A stretch of 64,000 nucleotides of DNA from Trichothermofontia sichuanensis B231 (lineage in GTDB: Bacteria; Cyanobacteriota; Cyanobacteriia; B231): positions 932,501-996,500 of the forward strand of contig NZ_CP110848.1 of the NCBI RefSeq assembly GCF_026240635.1. The letters are read 5' to 3'. The translations under genes and the position numbers were made by a program. This document shows positions 1 through 8,818 of the stretch, piece after piece. The notes under the pieces are model-generated. The model did no database searches and was not told where the DNA came from. It was given only the letters and a program-made list of their open reading frames with translations. The first letter of the stretch is position 1; every line of letters starts with the position of its first letter.

Positions 1-802
1 AGCCGATTTGATTGTGGTGACCGATTTGGAGGACTTCGCCGTCCAGCAGACCTATTGCCGGGGCCAACTCGTTGCGGAACAAGGGCGTTCTTGTCTGCCG
101 TTTATTCCCGCAACGCCGATTAATCACTTTGCCGCCCAGCCGATTACCCTAGACGCCCTACGGATTCCTGCCCGTGGCCCGATTGTACGGGTAGGCTCTC
201 CTGAGTTTATGGTGGGGGCGCTACGCGCCCCCACCATAAACTCAACGTTTGCGATCGTTTATTTGTAGTTCCTGATACTGTTTACCCCAAAATCCTAGAA
301 GAGCCTACGGGTAATTGAAGTCGTTGATGGTTAACTGGTCACCCACGCCCGTGAACAGACAGCCCTGATCCAGGGAGATGAAGTCGTGGCTGATCGCGAC
401 CGGGATATTCTCAAACTGACGGTGGTGAACCGTTATCAGGCAGCCCCGCCCGCGATCGCCCTGATCCACGGCTTCGGCCTACAACGGGGCGCGATCGCCG
501 CCAGTATTGCCCACGATTCCCACAATATCGTGGCGGTAGGGACTAATGATGCTGACCTGTGTGCCGCCGTTAATGTGGTCATTCAGTGTCAGGGGGGGAT
601 GGCCGTTGTCGCGGGCGATCTGGATGCCCAAGCCAAACAATTGGGGCCGCCTTTGGACGCACCTTTTATGACCCTTTCTTTTATGGCTTTATTAGTGATT
701 CCGGAACTGAAACTGAGCGATCGGGGTCTTTTTAATAGTCAGGATTTCGAGTTTGTGTCTCTCTTTGTATCGGACTTCCCGGAGAAAAGCGGCGAAATTT
801 GA
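1..802 (+). pseudogene. ade: adenine deaminase (C-terminal part), disrupted
   Basis: Remnant of an AdeC-type adenine deaminase (adenine to hypoxanthine); the gene starts upstream of the window. The 5' piece reads ADLIVVTDLEDF...; the 3' piece contains the family's C-terminal GFGLQRGAIAASIAHDSHNI, NDADLCAAVN, PFMTLSFMALLVIPELKLSD and FEFVSLFV segments. Both pieces are in the same frame but are separated by a 112-bp element plus an 8-bp target duplication, which adds in-frame stops at 266-268 and 296-298. A further TAA at 332-334 stands where CAA (Gln) is expected (VVDG-stop-LVTHA), and about 25 residues that family members carry after the VVAGD segment seem to be missing. Three independent lesions make it a pseudogene. 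The deletion is inferred from memory of the family. Confidence 0.88.
186..313. mobile_element. MITE, GGCTCT family, copy 1 (element 194-305)
   Basis: A 112-bp element starts GGCTCTCCTGAG and ends CTAGAAGAGCC. It is flanked by a perfect 8-bp direct repeat TACGGGTA (186-193 and 306-313). Inside is a perfect 16-bp inverted repeat (206-221 and 225-240) with the 3-nt loop TAC, giving a very strong hairpin. There is no coding capacity. It interrupts the adenine deaminase gene. Two further copies lie at 8827-8934 and 61294-61405. The 8-bp duplication and the end sequence fit mobilisation by a DDE transposase, perhaps ISL3-like; that family assignment is a guess. Confidence 0.9.
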
Positions 803-913
803 AGGTTTTTTGAGTTTAGTGCCAACCTAGACACGATCGCGTATGCTGAAGCCTTAGTCTAGGGCATCCTAGGAATAGAAACGCACAATTACCCGTACCC
901 ATGAGCGACTCCC

Positions 914-1711
914 ATGAACCTCAGCTTCTACGACAGCCTGCAACAGTTTGCTGTCAGCCAAACCCACCTCCCCCTCAACCGCCGTGAGACGCGAGTACGC
1001 CTGAAGTTGCATCAGGTGATCTGTGCCCTCAGCGGCCAAGACGCCTTGGCGAATTTACAAGCGCTGGGCGAGCAACCCGATGAGCAAGCCTTCTGGCAAA
1101 CCTGGACAGCCGCCTTTGACGATCGCTTCCTGGATGCCAACGGCTGTCCCAAAGCCGATATTTCTGAAATGCTGGAAGCCGCGATCGCCCTCTGGGAATT
1201 TCTGCCCACCGATCCCGATGCAGCCCTGGCCGAACTGCTCCGGTATCAACCGATGGGCTATGCTGCTGGCCCCACCAACCTGGAAGACTTGGACGAGGAT
1301 TTCGATAGCGAGGACGATGAACCTACCCCCGGCCTACTGGTCTTTGATCAGACCGTGTTAACTAATGCCTTAGCGGAAGCAGCCCTGAGTGAATCTACCC
1401 AACAAGCCATTATCCGGATGCTCTACATTGCCAGTGAGGAAGCGCCGGGTGATGAAGAACCGATCTTTATCATCCACTATGAACTTTTGTGGTGCATCTT
1501 AAGTGGCGTGCTGAGCGATCCCAACCTTGCTCCCCAGTGTTTCCAGGTGTTTATTGACCACATTTCGCCTGATGGTCACCTCAAGGCCCAAATTGAGGCC
1601 ACCTGTACCCTACCGCAACTGTGTCAGGCCGTGACCAGCCCAACCCTAACCGAACGGGATGCCTCGGTGATCGATCGCCTGGAAACTCTCCTCCGCTATA
1701 CCCGCACCTGA
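914..1711 (+). CDS. conserved hypothetical protein
   Basis: A 265-residue acidic, soluble protein with no signal peptide or membrane segment. I do not recognise a named domain. The central part carries an Asp/Glu-rich linker (LEDLDEDFDSEDDE) between two mostly helical halves, which suggests a two-domain intracellular protein. HIP1 sites and codon use match the neighbours. A nearby ATG at 902 is in another frame and soon stops, so the ATG at 914 is preferred. It stands alone between the adenine deaminase pseudogene and nifX; nothing nearby indicates its role. Confidence 0.7.
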   Translation: MNLSFYDSLQQFAVSQTHLPLNRRETRVRLKLHQVICALSGQDALANLQALGEQPDEQAFWQTWTAAFDDRFLDANGCPKADISEMLEAAIALWEFLPTDPDAALAELLRYQPMGYAAGPTNLEDLDEDFDSEDDEPTPGLLVFDQTVLTNALAEAALSESTQQAIIRMLYIASEEAPGDEEPIFIIHYELLWCILSGVLSDPNLAPQCFQVFIDHISPDGHLKAQIEATCTLPQLCQAVTSPTLTERDASVIDRLETLLRYTRT

Positions 1712-1891
1712 AGCCAACCGCCCCCCACATCCCAGCTTGATCACATCCCAGCTTGATCAGAAGTGTACGTTTCGATGCAGTCTTAACCAGCGATCGTCAG
1801 CTATAAGGTTAGCTATCTACCCGCAGCGGGACGATTTGTCTGTGTCTTCGTCTGGCGATCGTCTATCCTAGCCGAGTGAAGGGGTTAAGCG

Positions 1892-2425
1892 GTGAAAGTT
1901 GCCTTTGCCACGCAAGATCTGGTGCATATCAATGCCCACTTTGGTTGGGCCAGTCGGCTTGTCATCTATGAGGTATCGGCACGGGGCTATCGCTGGTTAG
2001 AGACGTTTGAGTTTCCTAGTTATCCAACCAGTTATCCAACGGCTTCAGATCATGCTGATTCCCTGGCCACTAAAATAGCCGCGATCGCTGATTGTGCGCT
2101 GGTCTATGTGGCGGATATCCGCGATCAAGCGGTTAGACGCTTGCCCCAACCCCAAATCACCCCTATTCAAGCCGTGTCTGAGTTGGAAAAAGTAACGGAT
2201 GCCCTCGATCGTCTCTGCATGGTCCTCCAGGGTACCCCGCCGCCGTGGTTATCCCAATCACAGCAGCGGCGTCACCACCGCTCATCGCCTCAGGAAGCCT
2301 GGGTCGGTCGGGAACTCTCTGCCCGCGGGTGCAGCCCTCACCCTAAATCGCTCTCCCAGAGCGGGAGAGGGACTGGAAAATCCGGCTCCCCTTCTCCCTA
2401 CTTGGGAGAAGGGGTTGGGGGATGA
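1892..2425 (+). CDS. nifX: NifX-like iron-molybdenum cofactor-binding protein with repeat-derived tail
   Basis: The first ~125 residues match the NifX/dinitrogenase cofactor carrier family: MKVAFATQDLVHINAHFGWA at the start, CALVYVADI in the middle and GTPPPWL at the usual C-terminal end. NifX binds FeMo-cofactor precursors and passes them between NifB, NifEN and apo-nitrogenase. It begins with GTG. After PPPWL the reading frame continues about 50 residues into a dispersed repeat (from about 2331), so the last third (KSLSQSGRGTGKSG...) is repeat-coded and probably not functional. No other nif gene is in the window, so it may serve another role or be an orphan. The family call is good; the function here is unproven. 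Confidence 0.78.
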   Translation: MKVAFATQDLVHINAHFGWASRLVIYEVSARGYRWLETFEFPSYPTSYPTASDHADSLATKIAAIADCALVYVADIRDQAVRRLPQPQITPIQAVSELEKVTDALDRLCMVLQGTPPPWLSQSQQRRHHRSSPQEAWVGRELSARGCSPHPKSLSQSGRGTGKSGSPSPYLGEGVGG

Positions 2426-2490
2426 GGGCTACCACTAGGATTAAGATCCAAACCTTAATTGTGTACTCAGTAAATTAGGTAAAAGCTGTA
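2331..2490 (-). repeat. composite dispersed repeat (family A right end plus CTCTCCC core)
   Basis: It contains the CTCTCCCAGAGCGGGAGAG hairpin, a second hairpin around CTTCTCCC/GGGAGAAG, then the family A end TTAGGTAAAAGCTGTA in reverse orientation. Similar blocks lie at 21286-21455, 22581-22727, 23585-23757, 42914-43059 and 47869-48123. The left part codes the C-terminal tail of the NifX-like protein. Confidence 0.7.
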
Positions 2491-2554
2491 ATCATTTCAT
2501 TAACTGGGTTTCAGTAATAGCTCCTTGAGAAACCCCTAAGCAAGGTTAAGTCGT

Positions 2555-3709
2555 ATGTGGCCCCATCTTCGTGCAAAAAAACTAATAAAAATTGTTAACA
2601 CTTGCTTTTCTAAACCAGTCACAAAATTTGCATTTTTCACGTGTCAGTGCACTCGTTTTATTAATTATTTCCCTCCAGATTTTACAACAGATTTTAGAAA
2701 AGGCTTATCCACTACTTTTGAATATGTGCCTGCAAATGCCAAGGTTTTTGATCCTGATTTGATAATCATAAGCAATCATAGCGCAGATCAGAGCAGCGCC
2801 ATTTGGAAGCTGCGCAGTCGTGCCCGATCAGATACTTTAATACTGAGCTGGTTATGGGATAACCACACGACGCCAGTGGAAAATCTAAAAACGAGCATGG
2901 CGGCTGACTTCGTATTTCCATCTCATAAATATGCCTCTGGTTATCTTGTGACACCAGTATCCTGTTTAGCCAGCCATGTTCCGTCTTGTTGTGCCCAGTG
3001 GACTAAGGCGGAAGCTACCGAGTTTGTCGAACGCTTTGCCTTGACTCAGCGGCGTGATCAACTTCTGGTGAATTATGTTGATTATCCGTTTTCGCCCCGA
3101 TCGCAAGTCCTCCATGCTCTTAAGCATAATGTCCCAGAAGCCGATGTGCGCTTAATGCTGGCTGATGACCGATCGCGGTACTTTTCCAAGTCCAGATCTG
3201 ATCGTTATCAGGAGTGGCTGGAACACAAGGCTACCCTAATTTTACCCCTGGATCGGGATGTGTCTACGCGGGTGTTTGATGCTCTGCTGGCGGGTCAAGT
3301 TTTGGTGGTACCTGAAACAGTGGCTGATTTTGATGGTCTGTTTCCCCGTTCGTTGCAATCTCAGTTAGGTATTGTTCGCATTCCAGACCTTGAGTTGGCC
3401 ACTATTCGCGACGCGGCGGCTAAGGCGATACAGATTTTTGATGAACAGGGGCTTGATGGTGCGATCGCTCGCTATCGCTATGCGCTGGAGAATCACATGC
3501 TCGTGAATCGCATTGGTCTCATCCTACAGACTTTGAAAGGTATTGCCGATGGCCAGTTCACCGTGAAATTTGACCGCGATCAAAACCGACCGTATGGTTT
3601 ATGGCTCCAGCCACTTCTAACTTCTCCTGCCCATGCCAAACAACCGCCAGTCAGGCAAAATTCTAGACAAGCGCTGGTCAAGAAAAAGAGCTTTGCAACT
3701 GGCGGGTGA
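2555..3709 (+). CDS. probable glycosyltransferase-like protein
   Basis: A 384-residue protein. Its C-terminal half (EHKATLILPLDRDVSTRVFD, ALLAGQVLVVPETV) resembles the donor-binding part of GT-B glycosyltransferases and CgeB/exostosin-like proteins, where a stretch of this kind chooses the nucleotide sugar. The N-terminal half has DLIIISNHSADQ and no clear membrane span. The first 200 bases are clearly richer in A+T than the neighbours and lack HIP1, hinting at acquisition by transfer. The last 32 bases overlap the end of the convergent moaB gene. The substrate is unknown, and the assignment rests on overall pattern rather than a decisive motif. Confidence 0.55.
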   Translation: MWPHLRAKKLIKIVNTCFSKPVTKFAFFTCQCTRFINYFPPDFTTDFRKGLSTTFEYVPANAKVFDPDLIIISNHSADQSSAIWKLRSRARSDTLILSWLWDNHTTPVENLKTSMAADFVFPSHKYASGYLVTPVSCLASHVPSCCAQWTKAEATEFVERFALTQRRDQLLVNYVDYPFSPRSQVLHALKHNVPEADVRLMLADDRSRYFSKSRSDRYQEWLEHKATLILPLDRDVSTRVFDALLAGQVLVVPETVADFDGLFPRSLQSQLGIVRIPDLELATIRDAAAKAIQIFDEQGLDGAIARYRYALENHMLVNRIGLILQTLKGIADGQFTVKFDRDQNRPYGLWLQPLLTSPAHAKQPPVRQNSRQALVKKKSFATGG

Positions 3710-4190
3710 GGTGAACGAGTTCTGGCAAAATGAGTGACTGCATGGCCAACCGCACGGCATTACTGGAGCCTGGCAGGGCAAAAAGGAGCTTACCCCGGTA
3801 GGTACCCGCGATCGCCCGTGAAGCCATTGCCCGTGAGCCAATTTCCTGGTAACTCAGCCAGCGAAATAATTCGCCAAACCCCGGTAGGGTCTTATCTAAT
3901 AGGGGCACAATGGCATCGTAGGTGGTATCCCTGGGTGCAACCCCCGTCCCCCCATTGGTAATGATCACATCGAGATCGGCCTGTTGGGCTAGCTGAGTTA
4001 AGTGCTGCACCAAACAGGGTGGCTCGTCAGGCAACAGGGTATAGAAGCCCACTTGATGACCTGCCTCAATCAGGCATTGCTGAATGAGTTGACCGCTGCG
4101 ATCGTCCGCAATCGTGCGTGTATCACTCAACGTAATCACTGCACACACGATAGATGGGGGATTGCCCGGATCGGGATGAGGCAGGACCAT
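3678..4190 (-). CDS. moaB: MoaB/Mog family molybdenum cofactor biosynthesis protein
   Basis: A 170-residue member of the MoaB/MogA molybdopterin-binding family, which adenylylates molybdopterin before molybdenum insertion. Visible motifs are the N-terminal TLSDTR, the substrate-loop signature TNGGTGVAPRDTTYDAI and the C-terminal LPGSSNAVRLAM. Length fits the family. It lies 15 bp downstream of psb28 on the same strand, so the two are probably co-transcribed, although no functional link is known. The 3' end overlaps the convergent glycosyltransferase-like gene. Confidence 0.92.
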   Translation of the reverse strand: MVLPHPDPGNPPSIVCAVITLSDTRTIADDRSGQLIQQCLIEAGHQVGFYTLLPDEPPCLVQHLTQLAQQADLDVIITNGGTGVAPRDTTYDAIVPLLDKTLPGFGELFRWLSYQEIGSRAMASRAIAGTYRGKLLFALPGSSNAVRLAMQSLILPELVHLTRQLQSSFS

Positions 4191-4205
4191 CGAGCCTGAG
4201 ACCTC

Positions 4206-4550
4206 CTAGGCGTTTTCGTTGCGCTGTAATCCGAGGCCATGTTCCTCGGCATAGCGATTCATGAACCGGATAAACCGATCCCACTCTGCCGGCGATCGCA
4301 TGATGTAGCGGGCTTCGATCGCTTCCGGTTGGCCGTTGATGAACTTTGCATTCACTTCGCGGGAAACAAGTTCGCCTTCCTCGTCAATCAGGTACATCCC
4401 TGTGATCTCATCGGTGCGATCCTGGCGCAGGGCATCGGGGTTCTGGAAATAAAAGGTCGCAGTTCCAGTGCTGCCATCACGCGATCGCGTTAACCGTACA
4501 TCGGGAATCACACTCTCGGTAACCCCTTGGGAGAATTGAATTTCAGCCAT
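4206..4550 (-). CDS. psb28: photosystem II assembly protein Psb28
   Basis: A 114-residue soluble protein closely matching Psb28 (Psb13/Ycf79): [12 protein letters not shown] at the start, [21 protein letters not shown], and [20 protein letters not shown] near the end. Psb28 binds the cytoplasmic face of the CP47/RC47 assembly intermediate of photosystem II and assists its biogenesis and that of chlorophyll proteins. There is no transmembrane segment or signal peptide, as expected. It is the first gene of a probable psb28-moaB transcription unit. Confidence 0.95.
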   Translation of the reverse strand: MAEIQFSQGVTESVIPDVRLTRSRDGSTGTATFYFQNPDALRQDRTDEITGMYLIDEEGELVSREVNAKFINGQPEAIEARYIMRSPAEWDRFIRFMNRYAEEHGLGLQRNENA

Positions 4551-4917
4551 AGAATCCTAAAATTAATCTGCACTTAAATCTTCTTAACACACTCAGCGTA
4601 CCATTTTCTATGTCTGCCCGGTTAGTGGCCTGTGGTGGCCATGCGATCGCTGTCGGGGGCATTGGCCCATCGTTGGCGGCGGCAAGTCCCGATCCGCTTG
4701 TAGCCTGGAGACTGGGGGAAGACCCTGGAACTAGGCGTGCCCTCAAAACAGATCCGGCCCTGTTGCCCCTGGCTCCGTTAGCAGCAACCACCGAGCCAGA
4801 GGCTTTGTTGCAACAGGTAGCAGCCCAGGTTGGTCAGATAGAATCAGATCAACGTTGCATTTGGGTAAGGTCACGGATTGGGAGTGTTGGTTAGGGAAGG
4901 TTTAAGCAAGGTGTCTT
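4551..4917. other. intergenic region between divergent psb28 and ABC permease
   Basis: This 367-bp stretch should hold the promoters of psb28 (leftward) and the permease pair (rightward). A plus-strand open frame of 94 codons (4610-4894) exists. Its product, rich in Ala and Gly at the start, matches nothing I recognise, and a minus-strand frame overlaps it. I see no dispersed repeat here. Confidence 0.4.
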
Positions 4918-6018
4918 ATGCAGCGGATTTTGGCCCAGTGTCGCAAGGAGTTAGCGCAATTTCGTCGCGATCGCCTGACGGTGGCGTTGGCGTTAATCCT
5001 GCCAGTTGCAACGTTGCTGATCTTTGGCTATGCCATTCGGCTGGAGTCAAAGCATATTCCCCTGGCTATTCAGGATTGGGACCAGAGTTGGCTGAGTCGC
5101 GCCTATATTGAACGATTATTTGCCACGAATCAGTTTGTCCCCGTCCGTCATTCCGCTAATGAAGATGCGATCGCCGTCGTCGATCGCGGCCAAGCCAAGG
5201 CAATGGTTGTGATTCCACCCGACTTTTCCCGCCGGGTAGACGCCAAACTCCCCAGTCCTGTCCAGGTATTGATCGATGGCAGTGATGTCAACAATGCCCG
5301 CGTAATTCGCAACAGTATCCGGGCCACGACGAATTATTTCATGCGGGTCAATGGCCTGTTACCAGGGAGTGAGCGGGTGGTGGCACGGGTGCGGCTGTGG
5401 TTTAATCCAGGACGACGCGAGTCATTATTCATCGTGCCCGGAGTCTATGCTGTGGTGCTGGCGGTGTTCCCAGCCCTGCTGGCCGCGATCGCGATGGTCC
5501 GGGAAAAGGAGCAAGGGACAATCTTACAGGTCTATGCCTCGGATCTAGAGGCAGCCGAATGGCTCTTGGGGAAAGGGTTGGCCTATTTCCTGGTGGGACA
5601 GTTAGAATCAGGGCTGGTCTTAACCTGTGCAGTGGGGTTGTTTGGGTTACGCCTCGTGGGCGATCCCACGCCGCTGTTGGTGGGGAATACGGTCTTTGTC
5701 TCGGCCAGTGTCCTATTTGGATTGCTAGTGGGCAGTCGGGCAAGTAACCAGGGGGCAGCCGTGCAGGCCGTTGCCCTGATCAGCTTTCTGACGGCGATTT
5801 TGCTGTCAGGCTTTATCTATCCGCTGAATAATATTCCCTTTCCCCTCTCCCTGATTTCCTGGCTTGTTCCAGCCCGCTATTTTATGGACATTACCCGTGA
5901 TGCCTTTGTGCGGGGAACGGGATGGGCGGGGGTGTGGCCGTCGGAGATGGCGTTAATCGGGTTAGCATTGCTGTTTTTGCGGGCGGCGTTGCTGGCCACA
6001 CAACGAATGCAGTTATAG
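4918..6018 (+). CDS. ABC-2 type transporter permease (YhhJ/YbhS-like), first of pair
   Basis: A 366-residue inner-membrane permease of the ABC-2 exporter type. An N-terminal span (ALALILPVATLLIFGYAI, about residues 23-42) is followed by a ~130-residue extracytoplasmic domain containing the typical VLIDGSDVNNARVIRN segment. Five to six C-terminal spans include the conserved MVREKEQGT motif and the late RYFMDITRDAFVRG segment. Such permeases work as heterodimers with an ATPase and usually a HlyD-type adaptor to export drugs or polymers. The second permease follows at once, but no ATP-binding or adaptor gene is adjacent. Confidence 0.9.
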   Translation: MQRILAQCRKELAQFRRDRLTVALALILPVATLLIFGYAIRLESKHIPLAIQDWDQSWLSRAYIERLFATNQFVPVRHSANEDAIAVVDRGQAKAMVVIPPDFSRRVDAKLPSPVQVLIDGSDVNNARVIRNSIRATTNYFMRVNGLLPGSERVVARVRLWFNPGRRESLFIVPGVYAVVLAVFPALLAAIAMVREKEQGTILQVYASDLEAAEWLLGKGLAYFLVGQLESGLVLTCAVGLFGLRLVGDPTPLLVGNTVFVSASVLFGLLVGSRASNQGAAVQAVALISFLTAILLSGFIYPLNNIPFPLSLISWLVPARYFMDITRDAFVRGTGWAGVWPSEMALIGLALLFLRAALLATQRMQL

Positions 6019-6074
6019 GATTAGGGTGTATGGGCAAGGAGGAGTCTCGCCTCCAGCAATGGGGAGACAGGGTA

Positions 6075-7178
6075 ATGGGCAGTCGGCTGGTAGCGTTAGC
6101 CCTCAAGGAAGTCCGACAAATTTTACGCAATAAGCAATTATTATTTCTGCTGGTCTTTCCGCCAACTATTCAATTACTCCTGTATGGTTTTGCCTTGAAC
6201 CCAGACGTGAAATACCTGGATCTGGGAGTGGTCGACTATGCCCAGACGATGACCAGTCGCGAGTTGGTGGCATCGCTGACCAACAATCACTTGTTTGTTC
6301 GCCATCCGGATAGTGGCAGTCAGGCAGCCTTGGGAGAGCAGGTTCGACGGGGAGAAGTGACAGCGGGAGTGGTGATTCCGCCCGATTGGCAACAGCAATT
6401 GCAGCGCGGAGAAACCGCAGAAGTGCAAGTTTTAATCGATGGGGTGAATGCGAATACTGCCGGTATTGCTAACGGTTATATCAATCAAATTATTCAGTAT
6501 TTCAGTCGCAATCTAGAACCCATATCTCCTCCCCCCCCTATTCAACCGCAGGTGCATTTTCTGTATAACCCTGGCTTGCTGAGTAGCTGGTTTTTCGTGC
6601 CAGGGATGATTGGGGTTGTGTTAACTTTAACCAGTTCCCTGGTCTCCTCGGCAGCCTTAGTACGGGAGAAGGATACGGGAACGCTGGAGCAGTTGTTGAT
6701 GACCCCGGCTTCAGCGGGAGAAATTTTACTGGCGAAGATCATTCCCCTATTTGTCTTGCTCATGGGGGATGTTATGCTGGCGCTGTTGGTGGCGGATCTG
6801 GTTTTTGCGGTCCCCTTGCGAGGTAGCTTGATCCTGTTTTTAGCCCTTTCCGGACTCTATATTTTTGTGGGTATTGGGGTGGGAATGATGCTGGCGACGA
6901 TCGCCCGTAACCAACAGCAAGTTGTGCTGATTTCCTTCTTTGTCAATATGCCGCTGATTCAGCTATCCGGCGCGATCGCCCCGGTGGAAAGTATGCCGCT
7001 GCTAATTCGGTACCTCTCCTGGCTGAATCCCCTACGCCATTACATTACGATCGTCCGCAGTATTCTCCTGCGCGGTGTGGGTTTAGAGGTTCTATGGCCC
7101 CACGTGGTGGCGTTGTTGGTCTTTGTGGTGGTGTTGCTCAGTGTGAGTAGCCATCGTTTTCGCCGTCAGTTGAGCTAG
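6075..7178 (+). CDS. ABC-2 type transporter permease, second of pair
   Basis: Same family and topology as the preceding gene. It has an N-terminal span after KEVRQILRNKQLLFLLVFPP, a periplasmic domain with VLIDGVNANTAGIANGYINQ, then the cytoplasmic VREKDTGTLEQLLMTPA motif and C-terminal spans ending LNPLRHYITIVRSILLRGVG. The start at 6075 is preferred because GGGGAGA lies about 7 nt upstream and the product begins at the usual family position; in-frame ATG 6030 is the alternative. The gap to the first permease is short, so both belong to one operon and probably form a heterodimer. The missing ATPase must be encoded elsewhere. Confidence 0.88.
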   Translation: MGSRLVALALKEVRQILRNKQLLFLLVFPPTIQLLLYGFALNPDVKYLDLGVVDYAQTMTSRELVASLTNNHLFVRHPDSGSQAALGEQVRRGEVTAGVVIPPDWQQQLQRGETAEVQVLIDGVNANTAGIANGYINQIIQYFSRNLEPISPPPPIQPQVHFLYNPGLLSSWFFVPGMIGVVLTLTSSLVSSAALVREKDTGTLEQLLMTPASAGEILLAKIIPLFVLLMGDVMLALLVADLVFAVPLRGSLILFLALSGLYIFVGIGVGMMLATIARNQQQVVLISFFVNMPLIQLSGAIAPVESMPLLIRYLSWLNPLRHYITIVRSILLRGVGLEVLWPHVVALLVFVVVLLSVSSHRFRRQLS

Positions 7179-7201
7179 CCACTTCCTGCGCGATCGTCAA
7201 C

Positions 7202-7987
7202 CTAGGGTCGGGTCGCGATCACGATATCCTGAAAGCTGGGCGTGGACGATCGGCCACACCAGGAACCGTAGTGAATGGGGTCTAATAAAATCAGACCGGT
7301 GCGTTGGTAAAGTTGGCGTACATAGTCCTCAGCGTAGGCGACGGCTGCTTCTGGATGGGTCGCATCCGCAGCCCAGCAGCGATCGTCAATCACATGATCA
7401 AATTTGAACTTACTTTGACCGCTGGACATGAGCACGATCGCCTCTGGATTACGCAAGAAATAGGTAATCAAGCAGCGTCCTCCTGATTTTAAGGTACGAC
7501 AGACTTCAGCCAAATAATTGGCCATCGCATCCGGTAACAGGTGGGTAAAAATTGAGGTGAGAAAAATAAAATCAAAGGTGGCATCCGCAAAGGGAAAGCG
7601 ATAATCCTGAGGTTGAATCGTCCCCGTGGGATTATAGAAACTGTTATAGACATTGACGTGCTGAAAGTGAAAGTTGGGAAAACGACGACTAATCTGGGCC
7701 TGACACCAAGCAATTCCCACCGGATTAATATCAAATCCCCAGTATTCACCCTGGCGATCGAGGTAATGGGTGAGGGGAACCGCCATCCGTCCCGTGCCAC
7801 AGCCCACGTCTAATACTCGATGATCCGGTTTTAACCCACCCAATTCGATAAAGTGCTGGCGGAAATGTTGACCAATTTTATGGAAATCGCCTCCACCCAC
7901 GGTATAGCCCTCTCCCTGGGGGGGGGTCAGAAACCATCGCCGAAATAACGGGCTATGGGCTAGTAAGCGGTTGGCCTGGATGAGCAT
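7202..7987 (-). CDS. class I SAM-dependent methyltransferase
   Basis: The product carries the methyltransferase motif I VLDVGCGTGRMAVPL, the acidic strand-2 end YWGFDINP, a post-motif FDFIFLTSIFTHLLPD and a strand-5 region TLKSGGRCLITYF, all of the type-11 methyltransferase fold. Start chosen at MLIQANRLL because the 20 residues upstream in the longer frame look non-native. It converges with the ABC permease operon. Substrate unknown; the SIFTHL block is typical of small-molecule or sugar methyltransferases. Confidence 0.85.
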   Translation of the reverse strand: MLIQANRLLAHSPLFRRWFLTPPQGEGYTVGGGDFHKIGQHFRQHFIELGGLKPDHRVLDVGCGTGRMAVPLTHYLDRQGEYWGFDINPVGIAWCQAQISRRFPNFHFQHVNVYNSFYNPTGTIQPQDYRFPFADATFDFIFLTSIFTHLLPDAMANYLAEVCRTLKSGGRCLITYFLRNPEAIVLMSSGQSKFKFDHVIDDRCWAADATHPEAAVAYAEDYVRQLYQRTGLILLDPIHYGSWCGRSSTPSFQDIVIATRP

Positions 7988-8208
7988 AAGACGGAGATCT
8001 AATCGGATACACGAATCAGTATGGCGTACAGACGCGCCCCGCACCAACCTACTTGTGGTGGCGAATGACCATATGGCACGATCGCCAGTTTCCAGCGAGA
8101 TACTTCTGAATTTCTGCGTGGTTCCTATCTGCCTAGCCCCCCTAACTTAAGCAGAGTCTCGACAAAGGCGATATCATACAGAAGGAAACGTTAAGTTGTG
8201 TAAAGACT

Positions 8209-8817
8209 TTGGCTACCGCTTACGAGATCAAGAGTCGTCCCAGCCAACCAGCGGCATGGCATAAGCTCAGTTCGCTCTGGCACGGCGGTGAGGAGGTTGT
8301 CCAAGCCGGGTTACCCCACTCTCAACTCGCGCCCGCATGGCAAATTCTCTTGCTAGGGGATGGTTCGCCCACCCGCCATTTACGGCTGTTAACGGGGGAA
8401 CCGATCGAAGTGGATGTGATTGATATGTCGGCGATCGGCATGAGTCATGATCAGGCCCCTAGCCTCATTGAGGCCGTGCCGGGTCCTCGCCTGCGTCGTC
8501 AAGTCTGGTTACGCACTGCTTCGGGGCAACGGCTGGCCTATGCCACCTCCTGGTGGGACGCGAGCCAGGTTGATGAGTATTTGCAAAATCGATCGCTCCC
8601 GATTTGGGATAATCTCTCCCGCCTGCACTCGGAACTCTATCGCGATATCCAGGGTATTCACTATGGCCATTCCCCCAGTCTCGAAGCGGCCTTTGCCGAA
8701 GCCGGCCCTTTCTGGGGACGGCATTATCTGTTCTGGCACAGTGGCCAACCCTTGACGCTGATCTATGAAGTCTTTTCCCCCTATTTACGGAAGTATTTGG
8801 GACCTATGCAGGGTTAG
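8209..8817 (+). CDS. chorismate lyase (Ycf21/DUF98 type)
   Basis: A 202-residue protein of the cyanobacterial chorismate--pyruvate lyase family, which makes 4-hydroxybenzoate, the ring precursor of plastoquinone. Recognisable blocks are SPTRHLRLLTGEPIEVDVID, RRQVWLRTASGQRLAYATSW and LPIWDNLSRLHSELYRDI, followed by FWGRHYLFWHSGQPLTLIYE and EVFSPYLRKYLG. It uses a TTG start; no in-frame ATG lies upstream before a stop, and the nearest SD-like GAAGGA is rather far. A MITE of the GGCTCT family begins 10 bp after the stop codon. Confidence 0.85.
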   Translation: MATAYEIKSRPSQPAAWHKLSSLWHGGEEVVQAGLPHSQLAPAWQILLLGDGSPTRHLRLLTGEPIEVDVIDMSAIGMSHDQAPSLIEAVPGPRLRRQVWLRTASGQRLAYATSWWDASQVDEYLQNRSLPIWDNLSRLHSELYRDIQGIHYGHSPSLEAAFAEAGPFWGRHYLFWHSGQPLTLIYEVFSPYLRKYLGPMQG

Positions 8818-8818
8818 G

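Noticed and set aside
4610-4894. A 94-codon plus-strand frame between psb28 and the permease pair
   Set aside because: No recognisable family, no ribosome site; a competing minus-strand frame covers the same DNA. Mentioned under the intergenic entry only.
5922-6074. Longer start for the second ABC-2 permease, overlapping the first gene
   Set aside because: The extra Gly/Val-rich residues are an out-of-frame reading of the first permease's 3' end; a good ribosome site precedes ATG 6075.
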